Below are positions 25,269 to 35,095 of a stretch of 43,920 nucleotides of DNA, one piece after another. This DNA is from Muricoccus harenae (GTDB taxonomy: Bacteria; Pseudomonadota; Alphaproteobacteria; Acetobacterales; Acetobacteraceae): positions 1 through 43,920 of the forward strand of contig NZ_WWDL01000039.1 in assembly GCF_009848505.1 (NCBI RefSeq). The letters run 5' to 3'. The notes beneath the pieces are model-generated. The model saw nothing but the letters and a program-made list of their open reading frames with translations. It was not told the origin of the DNA and searched no databases. Position 1 is the stretch's first letter, and each line of letters starts with the position of its first letter. The position numbers and the translations under genes are program-made.

Positions 25269-26057
25269 ATGCCGATTGCGGCCGCCATGGCCGGGGCGAC
25301 ACGGCTGGCGCGGCTGGGCGCAGGCGGGCTGCTGGACGCGCTGCTGCCGCCGCACTGCCTGTCCTGCGACTCGCCCGTGCTGGAGCAGGACGCGGTCTGC
25401 GCCACCTGCTTTCGCGGCCTGCACCTGATCGTCCCGCCGCTCTGCCGGCATTGCGGCGTCCCCTTCGAGCATGAGGGGCAGGGGGAGGATGGGCTCTGCC
25501 CCGCCTGCCTGGCCGCCCCGCCGCCCTTTGAGCGGGCGCGGGCCGCCTTTGCCTATAACGAGGGGCTGGCACGGCTCGTGCTCCCCCTGAAGCATGGCGA
25601 CCGGACGGAGCTTGCCCGGCCGCTGGCCCGGCACATGGCACGGGCCGGTGCGGCTCTCCTCGCCGAGGCTGATCTGATTGTGCCGGTGCCGCTGCACCGC
25701 TGGCGGCTCTTCGCACGCCGCTACAACCAATCGGCCCTGCTGGCCCTGCACCTGGGGAAGATGGCGCGTCGGCCGGTCCTGCCGGATGCACTGCGGCGGG
25801 TGCGGGCGACGCCGTCCCTCGGCAGCCTCGGGGCTGAGGCACGCCACCTCGCGATGGAGGAGGCAATCCGCGTGGCGCCGCGCGCCCCGTCGCGGATCGC
25901 CGGCCGCCGCCTGCTGCTGGTGGATGACGTGCTGACCAGTGGCGCGACCGCCGGGGCCTGCGCGGCCGCGCTGCTGTCCACCGGGGCCGCGCAGGTGGAT
26001 TTGCTGACCGTGGCGCGCGTGCCCGATCCGCGCCTGTCGGGCAGCGGGCTGCCTTGA
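25269..26057 (+). CDS. comF: ComF-family phosphoribosyltransferase-like protein
   Basis: 262 residues. The N-terminal half has paired cysteines of a zinc-ribbon type (LPPHCLSCDSPV, DAVCATCFRGL, PPLCRHCGVPF, GLCPACLA), followed by FAYNEGLARLVLPLKHGDR and the PRTase core VPVPLHRWRLFARRYNQSAL. The PRPP loop is LLLVDDVLTSGATAG (about 216-230). ComF is required for DNA uptake in naturally competent bacteria, but homologues occur in many non-competent ones and the reaction is not known. The gene diverges from the methyltransferase gene and is followed 32 bases later by grxC. Confidence 0.93.
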   Translation: MPIAAAMAGATRLARLGAGGLLDALLPPHCLSCDSPVLEQDAVCATCFRGLHLIVPPLCRHCGVPFEHEGQGEDGLCPACLAAPPPFERARAAFAYNEGLARLVLPLKHGDRTELARPLARHMARAGAALLAEADLIVPVPLHRWRLFARRYNQSALLALHLGKMARRPVLPDALRRVRATPSLGSLGAEARHLAMEEAIRVAPRAPSRIAGRRLLLVDDVLTSGATAGACAAALLSTGAAQVDLLTVARVPDPRLSGSGLP

Positions 26058-26089
26058 AGGATCGCGCGAAGTGAACGAAATGAACCCTC

Positions 26090-26347
26090 ATGGCCCAAAT
26101 TGAGATCTACACCACCCCCTTCTGCCCCTATTGCTCGCGCGCCAAGGCGTTGCTGGCGCGCAAGGGCGTCGCCTTCCAGGAAATCGACGCACCGAATGGC
26201 TCCGAAGCCCGCAAGGCCGCGATCGAGCGCTCGGGCGGTAAGACCACGGTGCCGCAGATCTTCATCGACGGCCGCGCGATCGGCGGCTCGGATGATCTCG
26301 CGGCGTTGGACCGCGCCGGCAAGCTGGACCCGCTGCTGGCCGCCTGA
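26090..26347 (+). CDS. grxC: Glutaredoxin 3
   Basis: 85 residues, the usual size of a class I glutaredoxin. It has the dithiol active site CPYC (C12-C15), the cis-proline stretch TTVPQIFIDGRAIGGSDDL, which with that Thr-Val-Pro and Gly-Gly-Ser-Asp forms the glutathione-binding groove. It reduces protein disulfides and glutathione mixed disulfides in the cytoplasm. It sits between comF and a DUF1178 gene in the same direction, an order I recall as common in alphaproteobacteria. Confidence 0.97.
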   Translation: MAQIEIYTTPFCPYCSRAKALLARKGVAFQEIDAPNGSEARKAAIERSGGKTTVPQIFIDGRAIGGSDDLAALDRAGKLDPLLAA

Positions 26348-26432
26348 ACTCCGTGTTGCGACGCTCTGGCCCTGCGCGCGTTGGAATGCCAGAACGGGGC
26401 GAGCGATGCTTCCGGGATCCGCAAGAACTTCG

Positions 26433-26903
26433 ATGATCCATTACCAATTGCGCTGCAGCCAGGACCACGGCTTCGACGGGTGGTTCAAGGACAGCGCCGC
26501 CTTCGAGAAGCTGGCGGCGGCCGGGATGGTCGACTGCCCCGTCTGCGGCGACACGCGGGCGCGGCGGGACCTGATGGCGCCTGCCATCGCCAAGGGCCGC
26601 GCGGAGCCTGCCCCTGCCAGGCCGCCGCAGGAAGCCCCCGAGCCGGCGGCCGAGGCGCCTACCGCAACGGCTGGCCCCATGCCGGCGCAGATCGTCGCCC
26701 TGCTGCAGCGCATGCGGGCCGAGATCGAGAAGAACTGTGACCATGTCGGCCGCGACTTCGCCGAGGAGGCGCGGCGGATGCATCGCGGCGAGAGCGAACG
26801 GCGCGGCATCTATGGCGAGGCGACCTCCGAGGAGGCCGAGTCGCTGGCCGACGAGGGAATCGAGATCGGCCAGATCCCCTGGGTTCCGCGAGCGGACGGG
26901 TAG
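26433..26903 (+). CDS. DUF1178 family protein
   Basis: 156 residues starting MIHYQLRCSQDHGFDGWFKD, the usual opening of DUF1178 proteins. A C-P-V-C pair (DCPVCGDTRARRDLMAP, about 35-50), together with Cys8, suggests a zinc-ribbon. An Ala/Pro-rich linker (about 55-80) leads to a conserved helical C-terminus with NCDHVGRDFAEEARRMHRGE, RGIYGEATSEEAESLADEGI and IPWVPRADG. The function is unknown; the family is largely alpha- and betaproteobacterial. The ATG at 26433 is taken because family similarity begins there; an ATG at 26406 in frame is possible. It follows grxC at 85 bases. Confidence 0.9.
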   Translation: MIHYQLRCSQDHGFDGWFKDSAAFEKLAAAGMVDCPVCGDTRARRDLMAPAIAKGRAEPAPARPPQEAPEPAAEAPTATAGPMPAQIVALLQRMRAEIEKNCDHVGRDFAEEARRMHRGESERRGIYGEATSEEAESLADEGIEIGQIPWVPRADG

Positions 26904-26925
26904 CGCCCTCCGGTCCGGCTGAGGC

Positions 26926-26942
26926 GGCGGGCTTGTCCCGCC
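26926..26942. terminator. Hairpin between convergent DUF1178 and ubiG genes
   Basis: GGCGGG (26926-26931) pairs with CCCGCC (26937-26942) around CTTGT, in the 65-base gap between two converging genes. A short mixed T stretch (26946-26950) follows on the plus strand. This is a plausible weak terminator. Confidence 0.4.
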
Positions 26943-26968
26943 CCTGGTTTGCCTGATCGGGCGGCCGG

Positions 26969-27685
26969 TCAGTCCTTCCTCGCGGCCATGATGTAGTTCA
27001 CTGCCGTGTCGCGGCTTTCCCGCCAGTTTCTCGTAAGCGGTTCGGGCACCATCCCCGCGACATCCGTCACCCGCAGCCCGGCGCGCCGAAGGCCGGCGCC
27101 CAGCTCGGCCGGGGTGACGAACATCTTCCAGTCATGCGTGCCGCGCGGCAGCAGCCGCAGCAGGTATTCGGCGCCGAGTTTTGCGAAGAGGAAGCTGCGC
27201 GCCGTGCGGTTCAGGGTGGAGAGGAACACCATGCCGCCCGGCCGCACCGAGCGGGCCAGAGAGGCGAGGAAGGCGTCGCGGTCGGCCACATGCTCGATTA
27301 CCTCCAGCGCCGTCACGGCGTCGAACTGCCCAGAGAGATCTTCCGGCCGGCCCTGGCGGTAGTCGATGGAAAGCCCCGCCTGGCTGGCATGGGCGCGGGC
27401 GGCGGCCAGGGCCTCGGGAGCCATGTCCAGCCCGGTGACGCGCGCCCCCCGGCGGGCCAGCGCCTCGGACGCCAGCCCGGCCCCGCAACCGACATCGAGG
27501 AGGGTCAGCCCGGCCAGCGCCACGGGATCGCGGCCGGTCGCCGAGGCAATCCGCTCCGCGATCCAGCTGATGCGGAGGGGATTCATGGCATGCAGCGGGG
27601 CCATGGGGCCGCGCGGGTTCCACCATTCGGACGCCAGCGCGTCGAATTTGGCGACCTCGCCCTCCAGCACCGTGCCTTGCGCCAT
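26969..27685 (-). CDS. ubiG: Ubiquinone biosynthesis O-methyltransferase
   Basis: 238 residues. The N-terminus EVAKFDALASEWWNPRGPMA and MNPLRISWI are characteristic of UbiG/Coq3. The SAM motif I is LLDVGCGAGLASEALARRG, followed by VTGLDMAPEAL, FDAVTALEVIEHVAD and LNRTARSFLFAKLGAEYLLR (the membrane-interacting region). C-terminal VNYIMAARKD is typical. UbiG performs both O-methylations in ubiquinone synthesis at the membrane face. The start at 27685 has AGGGGG 5 bases upstream; the open frame continues further but overlaps the divergent lysC. The 118 bases between ubiG and lysC must hold both promoters. Confidence 0.96.
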   Translation of the reverse strand: MAQGTVLEGEVAKFDALASEWWNPRGPMAPLHAMNPLRISWIAERIASATGRDPVALAGLTLLDVGCGAGLASEALARRGARVTGLDMAPEALAAARAHASQAGLSIDYRQGRPEDLSGQFDAVTALEVIEHVADRDAFLASLARSVRPGGMVFLSTLNRTARSFLFAKLGAEYLLRLLPRGTHDWKMFVTPAELGAGLRRAGLRVTDVAGMVPEPLTRNWRESRDTAVNYIMAARKD

Positions 27686-27803
27686 GGAATCCCCCTGGGA
27701 TGCCCTCCAGGTTGCTCCGGGGGGCCGGGGCCGGTATCTGTGCCGCCCCGCGCCGGGACGCAACCCGCGCCCCCCTTTTGATCCGGCAGTTCCCGACACC
27801 CTG

Positions 27804-29024
27804 ATGGCACGCATCGTGATGAAGTTCGGCGGCACTTCCGTCGCCGACCTGGACCGTATCCGCAACGTCGCCAACCGCGTGAAGCGCGAGGTGGAGGCTG
27901 GCCATGAGGTGGCCGTCGTCGTCTCCGCCATGTCAGGCGTCACCAACCAGCTGGTGAAATGGTGCACCGATCTGTCGCCGCTGCATGACGCGCGGGAATA
28001 CGACACGGTGGTCGCGACCGGCGAGCAGGTGACGACAGGTCTGCTGGCCATCGCGCTGCAGACCATCGGCGTCGATGCCCGCTCCTGGCAGGGCTGGCAG
28101 GCAGGCATCCGCACCGATGGCGCCCATGGCAAGGCGCGGGTGGAGGAGATCGAGGGCTCGCGGCTGGTCGAGCGCATGGGGCAGGGCCAGGTGCCGGTGA
28201 TCGCCGGCTTCCAGGGAATCGGCCCGCGCGAGCGGATCACGACGCTGGGTCGCGGCGGCTCAGACCTATCGGCCGTGGCCGTGGCCGCCGCCGTGCGTGC
28301 CGACCGGTGCGACATCTATACGGACGTGGACGGCATCTACACGACCGATCCGCGCATCGTGCCGCGGGCGCGCAAACTGGCCGCCGTGGCCTATGAGGAG
28401 ATGCTCGAACTGGCATCGGTCGGCGCCAAGGTGCTGCAGACCCGGTCGGTCGAGCTGGCGATGAAGCAGAAGGTGCGGGTTCAGGTTCTGTCCTCCTTCG
28501 AGGACAAGCCTGGCTCGCTGGTGGTGGACGAGGACGAGATCGTGGAAAAGCCCCTGGTGACGGGCGTCGCCTATAGCCGCGACGAGGCGAAGGTCACGCT
28601 GCGGCGGGTGCCGGACAAGCCCGGCATTGCGGCGACCGTGTTCGGCCCGCTGGCCGATGCGAATGTGAATGTCGACATGATCGTGCAGAACCTCGGTTCC
28701 GACGGCACGACGGACATGACCTTCACGGTCGGCAAGACCGACCTGCCGCGCGCGCGGGAGGTGCTGGAGAAGTCACGCCCGGAGATCGGCTATAGCGAGG
28801 TGCTGGCCGATCCGGAGGTGACGAAGATCTCCATCGTCGGCATCGGCATGCGCAGCCATGCGGGCGTGGCTGCGACCATGTTCAAGACGCTGGCGGAGAA
28901 GGGGATCAACATCCAGGTCATCTCCACCAGCGAGATCAAGACCAGCGTGCTGGTCGGCACCGAGTATACTGAGCTGGCGGTGCGCGCCCTGCACACCGCC
29001 TACGGGCTGGACGCCCCCGTCTGA
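27804..29024 (+). CDS. lysC: Aspartate kinase
   Basis: 406 residues. The start MARIVMKFGGTSVADLDRI carries the KFGGTS aspartokinase signature, and TTLGRGGSDLSAVAVAAAV and DVDGIYTTDPRIVPRARKL follow. Two ACT domains occupy about 265-400 (VTLRRVPDKPGIAATVFGPL and ISIVGIGMRSHAGVAATMFK), with VISTSEIKTSVLV at the end; these bind lysine and/or threonine for feedback control. It phosphorylates aspartate at the entry to lysine, threonine, methionine and diaminopimelate synthesis. The longer frame overlapping ubiG is spurious. Its stop overlaps the next gene by one base (TGATG), indicating coupling. Confidence 0.97.
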   Translation: MARIVMKFGGTSVADLDRIRNVANRVKREVEAGHEVAVVVSAMSGVTNQLVKWCTDLSPLHDAREYDTVVATGEQVTTGLLAIALQTIGVDARSWQGWQAGIRTDGAHGKARVEEIEGSRLVERMGQGQVPVIAGFQGIGPRERITTLGRGGSDLSAVAVAAAVRADRCDIYTDVDGIYTTDPRIVPRARKLAAVAYEEMLELASVGAKVLQTRSVELAMKQKVRVQVLSSFEDKPGSLVVDEDEIVEKPLVTGVAYSRDEAKVTLRRVPDKPGIAATVFGPLADANVNVDMIVQNLGSDGTTDMTFTVGKTDLPRAREVLEKSRPEIGYSEVLADPEVTKISIVGIGMRSHAGVAATMFKTLAEKGINIQVISTSEIKTSVLVGTEYTELAVRALHTAYGLDAPV

Positions 29025-30070
29025 TGCCGATGGACGTGGAAGCCCCGCCGGCCATGGCGGATGCCCGGGCGCGGCTGGGTGCGCTGATGACGCGGGGTGC
29101 CGCCTTCCTCGGCAGTCGCGTGGCGATCATGGGTGGCGCCATGTCCTGGATCAGCGAGCGCAACCTTGTCGCCGCGCTGTCCAATGCCGGCGCCTTCGGG
29201 GTGATCGCCTGCGGGGCTATGGAGCCGGAGAGGCTGGCCGAGGAGATCGCGGCCACCCAGGCGCTGACGGACAAGCCCTTCGGCGTGAACCTCATCACCA
29301 TGCATCCGCGCCTCGATGCGCTGGTCGATGTGTGCCTGGCGGCGAAGGTCGGCCATATCGTCTTTGCCGGCGGCATCCCGCCCACGCCTGCGATCCGCAA
29401 GGCCAAGGAGGGCGGCGCCAAGGTGGTCTGCTTCGCGCCGGCGCTGGCGCTTGCGAAGAAGCTGGTCCGCTCGGGTGCCGATGCGCTGGTGATCGAGGGC
29501 TCTGAGGCCGGCGGCCATATCGGCCCCGTCTCGCTCAACGTGCTGGCGCAGGAGATCCTGCCGAGCATGGCTGCCGAGGTGCCGGTCTTCGTGGCCGGTG
29601 GCATCGGGCGTGGCGAGGCGCTGCTCTCCTACCTGGAGATGGGCGCCGCCGGCGCACAGATCGGCACGCGCTTCGTCTGCGCGACCGAGAGCATCGCCCA
29701 TCCGAAGTTCAAGCAAGCATTCATCCGCGGCGCCGCGCGCGACGCGCTGCCGACGATCCAACTTGACGAGCGCTTCCCGGTTATCCCTGTGCGGGCCCTG
29801 CAGAACGAGGGCACCAAGCGCTTCCTCGAGCACCAAGGCGAGGTGATCCGGCGCCACCGTACCGGTGAGCTCGACAAGACGGCTGCCCAACTCGACATCG
29901 AGCATTTCTGGGCCGGCGCGCTCCGCCGCGCGGTGATCGACGGCGATGTGGAGAACGGCTCCCTCATGGCCGGGCAGAGCGTCGGCATGGTCACGCAGGA
30001 AGCCCCGGCCGCCGAGATCGTGGCGCAGCTGATGGACCAGGCAGCGGCGGCGCTGGCGGCACGGGGTTAG
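29024..30070 (+). CDS. Nitronate monooxygenase / FabK-like FMN flavoprotein
   Basis: 348 residues with a TIM barrel of the 2-nitropropane dioxygenase/FabK type: AIMGGAMSWISERNLVAALSN at the N-terminus, GVNLITMHPRL, then VIEGSEAGGHIGPVS with the conserved His of the family, and VFVAGGIGRGEALLSYLEMG plus GTRFVCATES as the FMN phosphate site. These enzymes oxidise nitronates or, as FabK, reduce enoyl-ACP. Because an intact fabI is present at 7 kb, a FabK role is not needed and nitronate detoxification is more likely. Its ATG shares a base with the lysC stop, so it is translated with an amino-acid biosynthesis enzyme for no obvious metabolic reason. Later in-frame ATGs exist at codons 3 and 11. 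Confidence 0.88.
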   Translation: MPMDVEAPPAMADARARLGALMTRGAAFLGSRVAIMGGAMSWISERNLVAALSNAGAFGVIACGAMEPERLAEEIAATQALTDKPFGVNLITMHPRLDALVDVCLAAKVGHIVFAGGIPPTPAIRKAKEGGAKVVCFAPALALAKKLVRSGADALVIEGSEAGGHIGPVSLNVLAQEILPSMAAEVPVFVAGGIGRGEALLSYLEMGAAGAQIGTRFVCATESIAHPKFKQAFIRGAARDALPTIQLDERFPVIPVRALQNEGTKRFLEHQGEVIRRHRTGELDKTAAQLDIEHFWAGALRRAVIDGDVENGSLMAGQSVGMVTQEAPAAEIVAQLMDQAAAALAARG

Positions 30071-30207
30071 CCGCGCACGGCCCGCTGGATCGAGGCGCGC
30101 CGGCTTGACGCGCCACGGGGCCCAAATGTGTCCGGGCGCGGGGCTTCCGTGGCCGGACGGGGCGCGTTAGAGGTGCGCTTCCCACCCCTAGAAGTTCCGT
30201 TTTCCCG

Positions 30208-31263
30208 ATGGTGAAGCCCGACATGACGACGGCGGAGGCGGCCCGGGTGGGCGAGGAGCTTCGGGATGCCCGGCTCGCCCTCGGGGCGACGCTGGAGGAG
30301 GTGGCCGACAACCTCCGCATCAACCGCCGCTATCTCGCAGCACTCGAGGAAGGCCGCAGCCGGGACCTGCCCGGCCCGGCCTATGCCCTCGGCTTCGTGC
30401 GGACCTATGCGCGGGCCCTTGGCCTGGATGCCGACAACCTGGCGCGGCGCTATCGCGAGAACGGGCCGGCGAGTCGCAGCCGCACGGACCTCGTCTTCCC
30501 TGAGCCGGTTCCGGAGCGTGGCATCCCGGCCGGGGTGGTGATCCTGATCGGCATGATCATCATGGTCGGTGCCTATGCCGTTTGGTGGAATTGGAGCGGC
30601 TCGGCCGACCGCATGGTCGACGAGGTGCCGCCGCCACCGGCCAGGGTGGAGCAGGCGGCGCGTGGTGCGACGCAGTCCCTCCCGGCCACCGATACCGCGC
30701 CGGTGCTGCCGCCGACCCTTGGTCAGGCGACTCCGGGCGCCGGGGCCGGCCGCCCAGGCGTGACCCCGCCGCCGCCCAGTGGGCCCGCCGGAAATGCGCA
30801 GGCAATCCCGCCAACGGGGCCCGCCATGCCTCCAGCGGGCGCGCCCCCCACCACCGCCTCAGCCAGCCCGACCCAGCGTCCGAGTGGCCTTCCGGCCACA
30901 GGGCCGGTACCGGCTCCGGCACCGCCGGCCGCGCCAACCACCCCGGCCGCGCCGGCGGAACCACCCAGCCGGATCACCCTGCGGGCCACCGACGAATCCT
31001 GGGTGCAGATCCGCGACCCGCGATCCGGCCAGACCGTGCTGAACCGCGTGCTTCGTCCCGGGGAGAGCTTCCCCGTGCCGCGCGACGGGCTGGTGATGAC
31101 CACTGGCAAGGCGCAGGGGCTGGAGCTGGTGGTGGATGGCCAGCCCAGCCAGGCCCTCGCCGGGCGCGTCGGCGTGGTGCGGGACGTGGCCCTGAACCCG
31201 GACCAGCTCCGCCAGCCCCGCGCCGGGGCCGGGGCAGCCAGCGGCGCGGCGCCGGGCCGCTAG
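30208..31263 (+). CDS. RodZ-like helix-turn-helix membrane protein
   Basis: 351 residues. A cytoplasmic HTH_25 domain occupies about 14-80 (VGEELRDARLALGATLEEVA, INRRYLAALEEGR, LPGPAYALGFVRTYARALGL), followed by one TM helix (about 108-127), a periplasmic Pro/Ala-rich stretch (about 140-255), and a DUF4115-type beta domain (ITLRATDESWVQIRDPRSGQ, VLRPGESFPVP). This is the domain order of RodZ, which links MreB to the cell-elongation machinery. Position directly before ispG, a common neighbour of rodZ-like genes, supports the call. The HTH probably binds MreB rather than DNA. No mreB is in the window. Confidence 0.87.
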   Translation: MVKPDMTTAEAARVGEELRDARLALGATLEEVADNLRINRRYLAALEEGRSRDLPGPAYALGFVRTYARALGLDADNLARRYRENGPASRSRTDLVFPEPVPERGIPAGVVILIGMIIMVGAYAVWWNWSGSADRMVDEVPPPPARVEQAARGATQSLPATDTAPVLPPTLGQATPGAGAGRPGVTPPPPSGPAGNAQAIPPTGPAMPPAGAPPTTASASPTQRPSGLPATGPVPAPAPPAAPTTPAAPAEPPSRITLRATDESWVQIRDPRSGQTVLNRVLRPGESFPVPRDGLVMTTGKAQGLELVVDGQPSQALAGRVGVVRDVALNPDQLRQPRAGAGAASGAAPGR

Positions 31264-31340
31264 GCTGCGGAAGGCTGCCACTCTTGGCCTGGATGGCCTA
31301 GGCTGCCATATCGACGAGGCACTTCGGGGAAGACCCGCGC

Positions 31341-32483
31341 ATGTCCTACCGCCCGTATCAGCAGATCGAGCGTCGCAAATCCCGCCAGATCATGGTGGGC
31401 AACGTGCCGGTGGGGGGCGACGCGCCCATCACCGTCCAGACGATGACGAACACCCCCACCGAGGATGCTGAGGCGACGATCGCCCAGATCCGGCGCGCCG
31501 AGTTGGCGGGGGTGGACATCGTCCGCGTCTCCTGCCCGACCGAGGAAGCCACTGCCGCCCTCGCCGAGATCGTGCGGGAGGTGAATGTCCCGGTCGTCGC
31601 CGACATCCATTTCCACTACCGTCGCGCCATCGAGGCCGCGAAGGCCGGCGCCGCCTGCCTGCGGATCAACCCAGGCAATATCGGCTCGGCCGAGCGGGTG
31701 AAGGAGGTGGTGAAGGCGGCGCGGGACTACGGCTGCTCCATCCGCATCGGCGTGAATGCCGGGTCGCTGGAGAAGCACCTGCTGGAGAAATACGGGGAGC
31801 CGAACCCGGAGGCGCTGGTCGAGAGTGCTCTCTGGCATGCCGACCACCTGCTGCAGAACGACTTCCACGAGTTCAAGATCAGCGTGAAGGCGAGCGACGT
31901 CTTCCTCGCTGTTGCGGCTTATCAGCAGCTGGCGGAGGCCTGCGACCATCCGCTGCATATCGGCATTACCGAGGCCGGCGGGCGGCGGACCGGCACGGTG
32001 AAGTCCTCCATCGGCCTCGGCAACCTGCTCTGGGCCGGGGTGGGCGACACGCTGCGCGTCTCCCTTTCGGCCGAGCCCGAGGAGGAGGTGCATGTCGGCT
32101 GGGACATCCTGAAGTCGTTGGGCATCCGGCACCGGGGCGTGAAAATCATCTCCTGCCCGTCCTGCGCACGGCAGGGCTTCAACGTCATCAAGACGGTGGA
32201 GGCGCTGGAGGAACGGCTGGCCCATATCGAGCAGCCCATCACCCTCTCCATCATCGGCTGCGTGGTGAACGGGCCGGGCGAGGCGCTGATGACCGATATC
32301 GGCCTCACGGGCGGCGGGGCAGGGACCCATATGGTCTACTCCGCCGGCAAGACCAGCCACACCACCAAGAGCGACGAGATGGTCGACCACATCGTCTCGC
32401 TGGTGGAGGCGAAGGCGGCTGTGCTGGCGGCGGAGAAGGAGGCGGCCAAGGCTGCGGCCGCGATGGTGGAGGCGGCGGAATGA
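31341..32483 (+). CDS. ispG: 4-hydroxy-3-methylbut-2-en-1-yl diphosphate synthase
   Basis: 380 residues. [20 protein letters not shown] opens the protein, with [19 protein letters not shown] after it. A TIM barrel runs to about 260, then the [4Fe-4S] domain with C272 and C275 ([11 protein letters not shown]), C307 ([11 protein letters not shown]) and E314, matching the three-Cys-plus-Glu ligation known for IspG. It catalyses the penultimate step of the MEP pathway, ring-opening of MEcPP to HMBPP, and so belongs with dxs at the left edge. The C-terminus ends in an Ala/Glu-rich helix ([20 protein letters not shown]), slightly longer than usual. The last codons overlap the next small ORF. Confidence 0.97.
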   Translation: MSYRPYQQIERRKSRQIMVGNVPVGGDAPITVQTMTNTPTEDAEATIAQIRRAELAGVDIVRVSCPTEEATAALAEIVREVNVPVVADIHFHYRRAIEAAKAGAACLRINPGNIGSAERVKEVVKAARDYGCSIRIGVNAGSLEKHLLEKYGEPNPEALVESALWHADHLLQNDFHEFKISVKASDVFLAVAAYQQLAEACDHPLHIGITEAGGRRTGTVKSSIGLGNLLWAGVGDTLRVSLSAEPEEEVHVGWDILKSLGIRHRGVKIISCPSCARQGFNVIKTVEALEERLAHIEQPITLSIIGCVVNGPGEALMTDIGLTGGGAGTHMVYSAGKTSHTTKSDEMVDHIVSLVEAKAAVLAAEKEAAKAAAAMVEAAE

Positions 32484-32656
32484 CCTCGGCCGAGCAAGAC
32501 CAGCATCCGGTCCTGGCAGCCATGGAGCAGGCTATCCTCGACCTCCTGGAGGAGTTCGAGGAAGGACATGGCGCCATGGACGAGCGGGATGCCGAGGTGT
32601 TCGAGGCGGCGAAGGAGCGCTTGCGCCAGGCCGTCGCGCTCCTCCGGGAGGGCTGA
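32480..32656 (+). CDS. Small acidic helical protein, 58 residues, coupled to ispG
   Basis: The ATG at 32480 overlaps the ispG stop as ATGA, and the frame runs 58 codons to a TGA at 32654-32656. The product begins [20 protein letters not shown] and continues with alternating Glu/Leu helices ([20 protein letters not shown], then [18 protein letters not shown]), predicted as two amphipathic helices. It is strongly acidic, without cysteine, signal or membrane span. I do not recognise a family. Codon third positions are G/C-rich like the neighbours. The overlap and regular helices make it a likely real gene, though nothing indicates its role. Confidence 0.6.
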   Translation: MTSAEQDQHPVLAAMEQAILDLLEEFEEGHGAMDERDAEVFEAAKERLRQAVALLREG

Positions 32657-32795
32657 CCGGCCTCAGTGCCGTCCCACAGTCCTTCGACGAGGAACCAGGG
32701 TATGGCGGGGCAGGGGAAGGGACGCCCATGCCGCAACGGGAGCGGCGCCGGGGGGTAGGGACATCCGGGGCGGGCAGTGCTAATCCGCCGCCACC

Positions 32796-34039
32796 ATGGC
32801 GAAAACCGACCTCCAGCCCGCGCGCGGCACGCATGACCTGATCGGCGAGGAGTTCCGGCGCCACCACCACGTCATCGACACGGCGCGGCGCATCTCGGCC
32901 CTCTATGGCTTCGAGGAATGGGCCACCCCGATCTTCGAGGACACCCGCGTCTTCGCCCGCACCCTGGGCGAGACCTCGGATGTGGTGACGAAGGAAATGT
33001 ACAGCTTCGAGGACCGCGGCGGGGAGAGCGTGACGCTGCGCCCCGAGGGCACCGCCGGCGCCTGCCGAGCGCTGGTGACCAATGGCCTCACCCAGATTAA
33101 CCTACCGCGCAAGGTGTTCTATGCCGGCCCGATGTTCCGCTACGAGCGGCCGCAGAAGGGCCGCTACCGCCAGTTCCACCAGATCGGCGCCGAGGTGATG
33201 GGCGCGGCCGAGCCGTTGGCCGATGCCGAGGTGATCGCCTGCGGCTGGCACATCCAGCAGGCATTGGGCATCGATGCCGGCTCCGTGCTGGAGATCAACA
33301 CGCTGGGCGACGGGCCGAGCCGCGAGGCCTACCGCGCCGCCCTGGTTGCGTATTTCACCGCCTCCGCCGACAAGCTCTCGGAGGAGAGCCGCACGCGGCT
33401 GGAGAAGAACCCGCTGCGCATCCTGGACAGCAAGGATCCAGGCGACAAAGCGCTGGTGGCCGATGCGCCGACCATCTACGCGCATCTCACCGACGCCGCC
33501 GGCAGCTTCTACAACGGCGTGAAGCGCGCCCTGGACCGCTTCGGCGTGCCCTATCGCGAGAACCCGCGCATCGTGCGCGGCCTCGACTACTACAGCCACA
33601 CTGCCTTCGAATTCGTCACGGACCGCCTGGGCGCCCAGGGCACCGTGATGGCTGGTGGCCGTTATGATGGGCTGGTGGAGGAGATGGGCGGCCCGCCCAC
33701 GCCTTCCGTCGGCTGGGCGGCCGGCGTCGAGCGCCTGTCCATGCTGCTGGATGCCGCGCCAGCTGCGCCGCGCCCCGTGGCGGTGATCCCGGTCGGTGAG
33801 GCATCGGAGGGCGCCGCGCTGGATGCCGTGCAGGCCCTGCGCCGCGCCGGCCTGGTCGCGGAGATCGGCTACAAGGGCAATCTGAAGCGCCGCATGGAGC
33901 GCGCCAACCGCCTGGGCGCCCGCGCCGCCGTCATCATCGGTGAAGAGGAGCTGGCGGGAGGCGTCGCCCAGGTCCGCGATCTCGATGCCGGCACGCAGGA
34001 GCGGGTACCGCTCGCGGAATTGGCCGCGCGGCTCTCCTG

Positions 34040-34040
<1 letters not shown>
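32796..34040 (+). CDS. hisS: Histidyl-tRNA synthetase
   Basis: 414 residues. The class II core is clear: [12 protein letters not shown] (N-terminus), motif 2 region [29 protein letters not shown], the histidine A loop [13 protein letters not shown] and motif 3 near [14 protein letters not shown]. The C-terminal anticodon-binding domain (about 325-414) includes [20 protein letters not shown] and [10 protein letters not shown]. It charges tRNA-His. The start [11 protein letters not shown] is standard. A 139-base gap separates it from the preceding small ORF, and its stop shares a base with prfA (TGATG). Confidence 0.98.

Positions 34041-35091
<1,051 letters not shown>

Positions 35092-35095
<4 letters not shown>

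Noticed and set aside
29024-30070. Interpretation as the essential FabK enoyl reductase
   Set aside because: A complete fabI with Tyr/Lys catalytic pair is present at 6956-7768, so there is no need for FabK, and the GGHIG region fits nitronate monooxygenases equally well.
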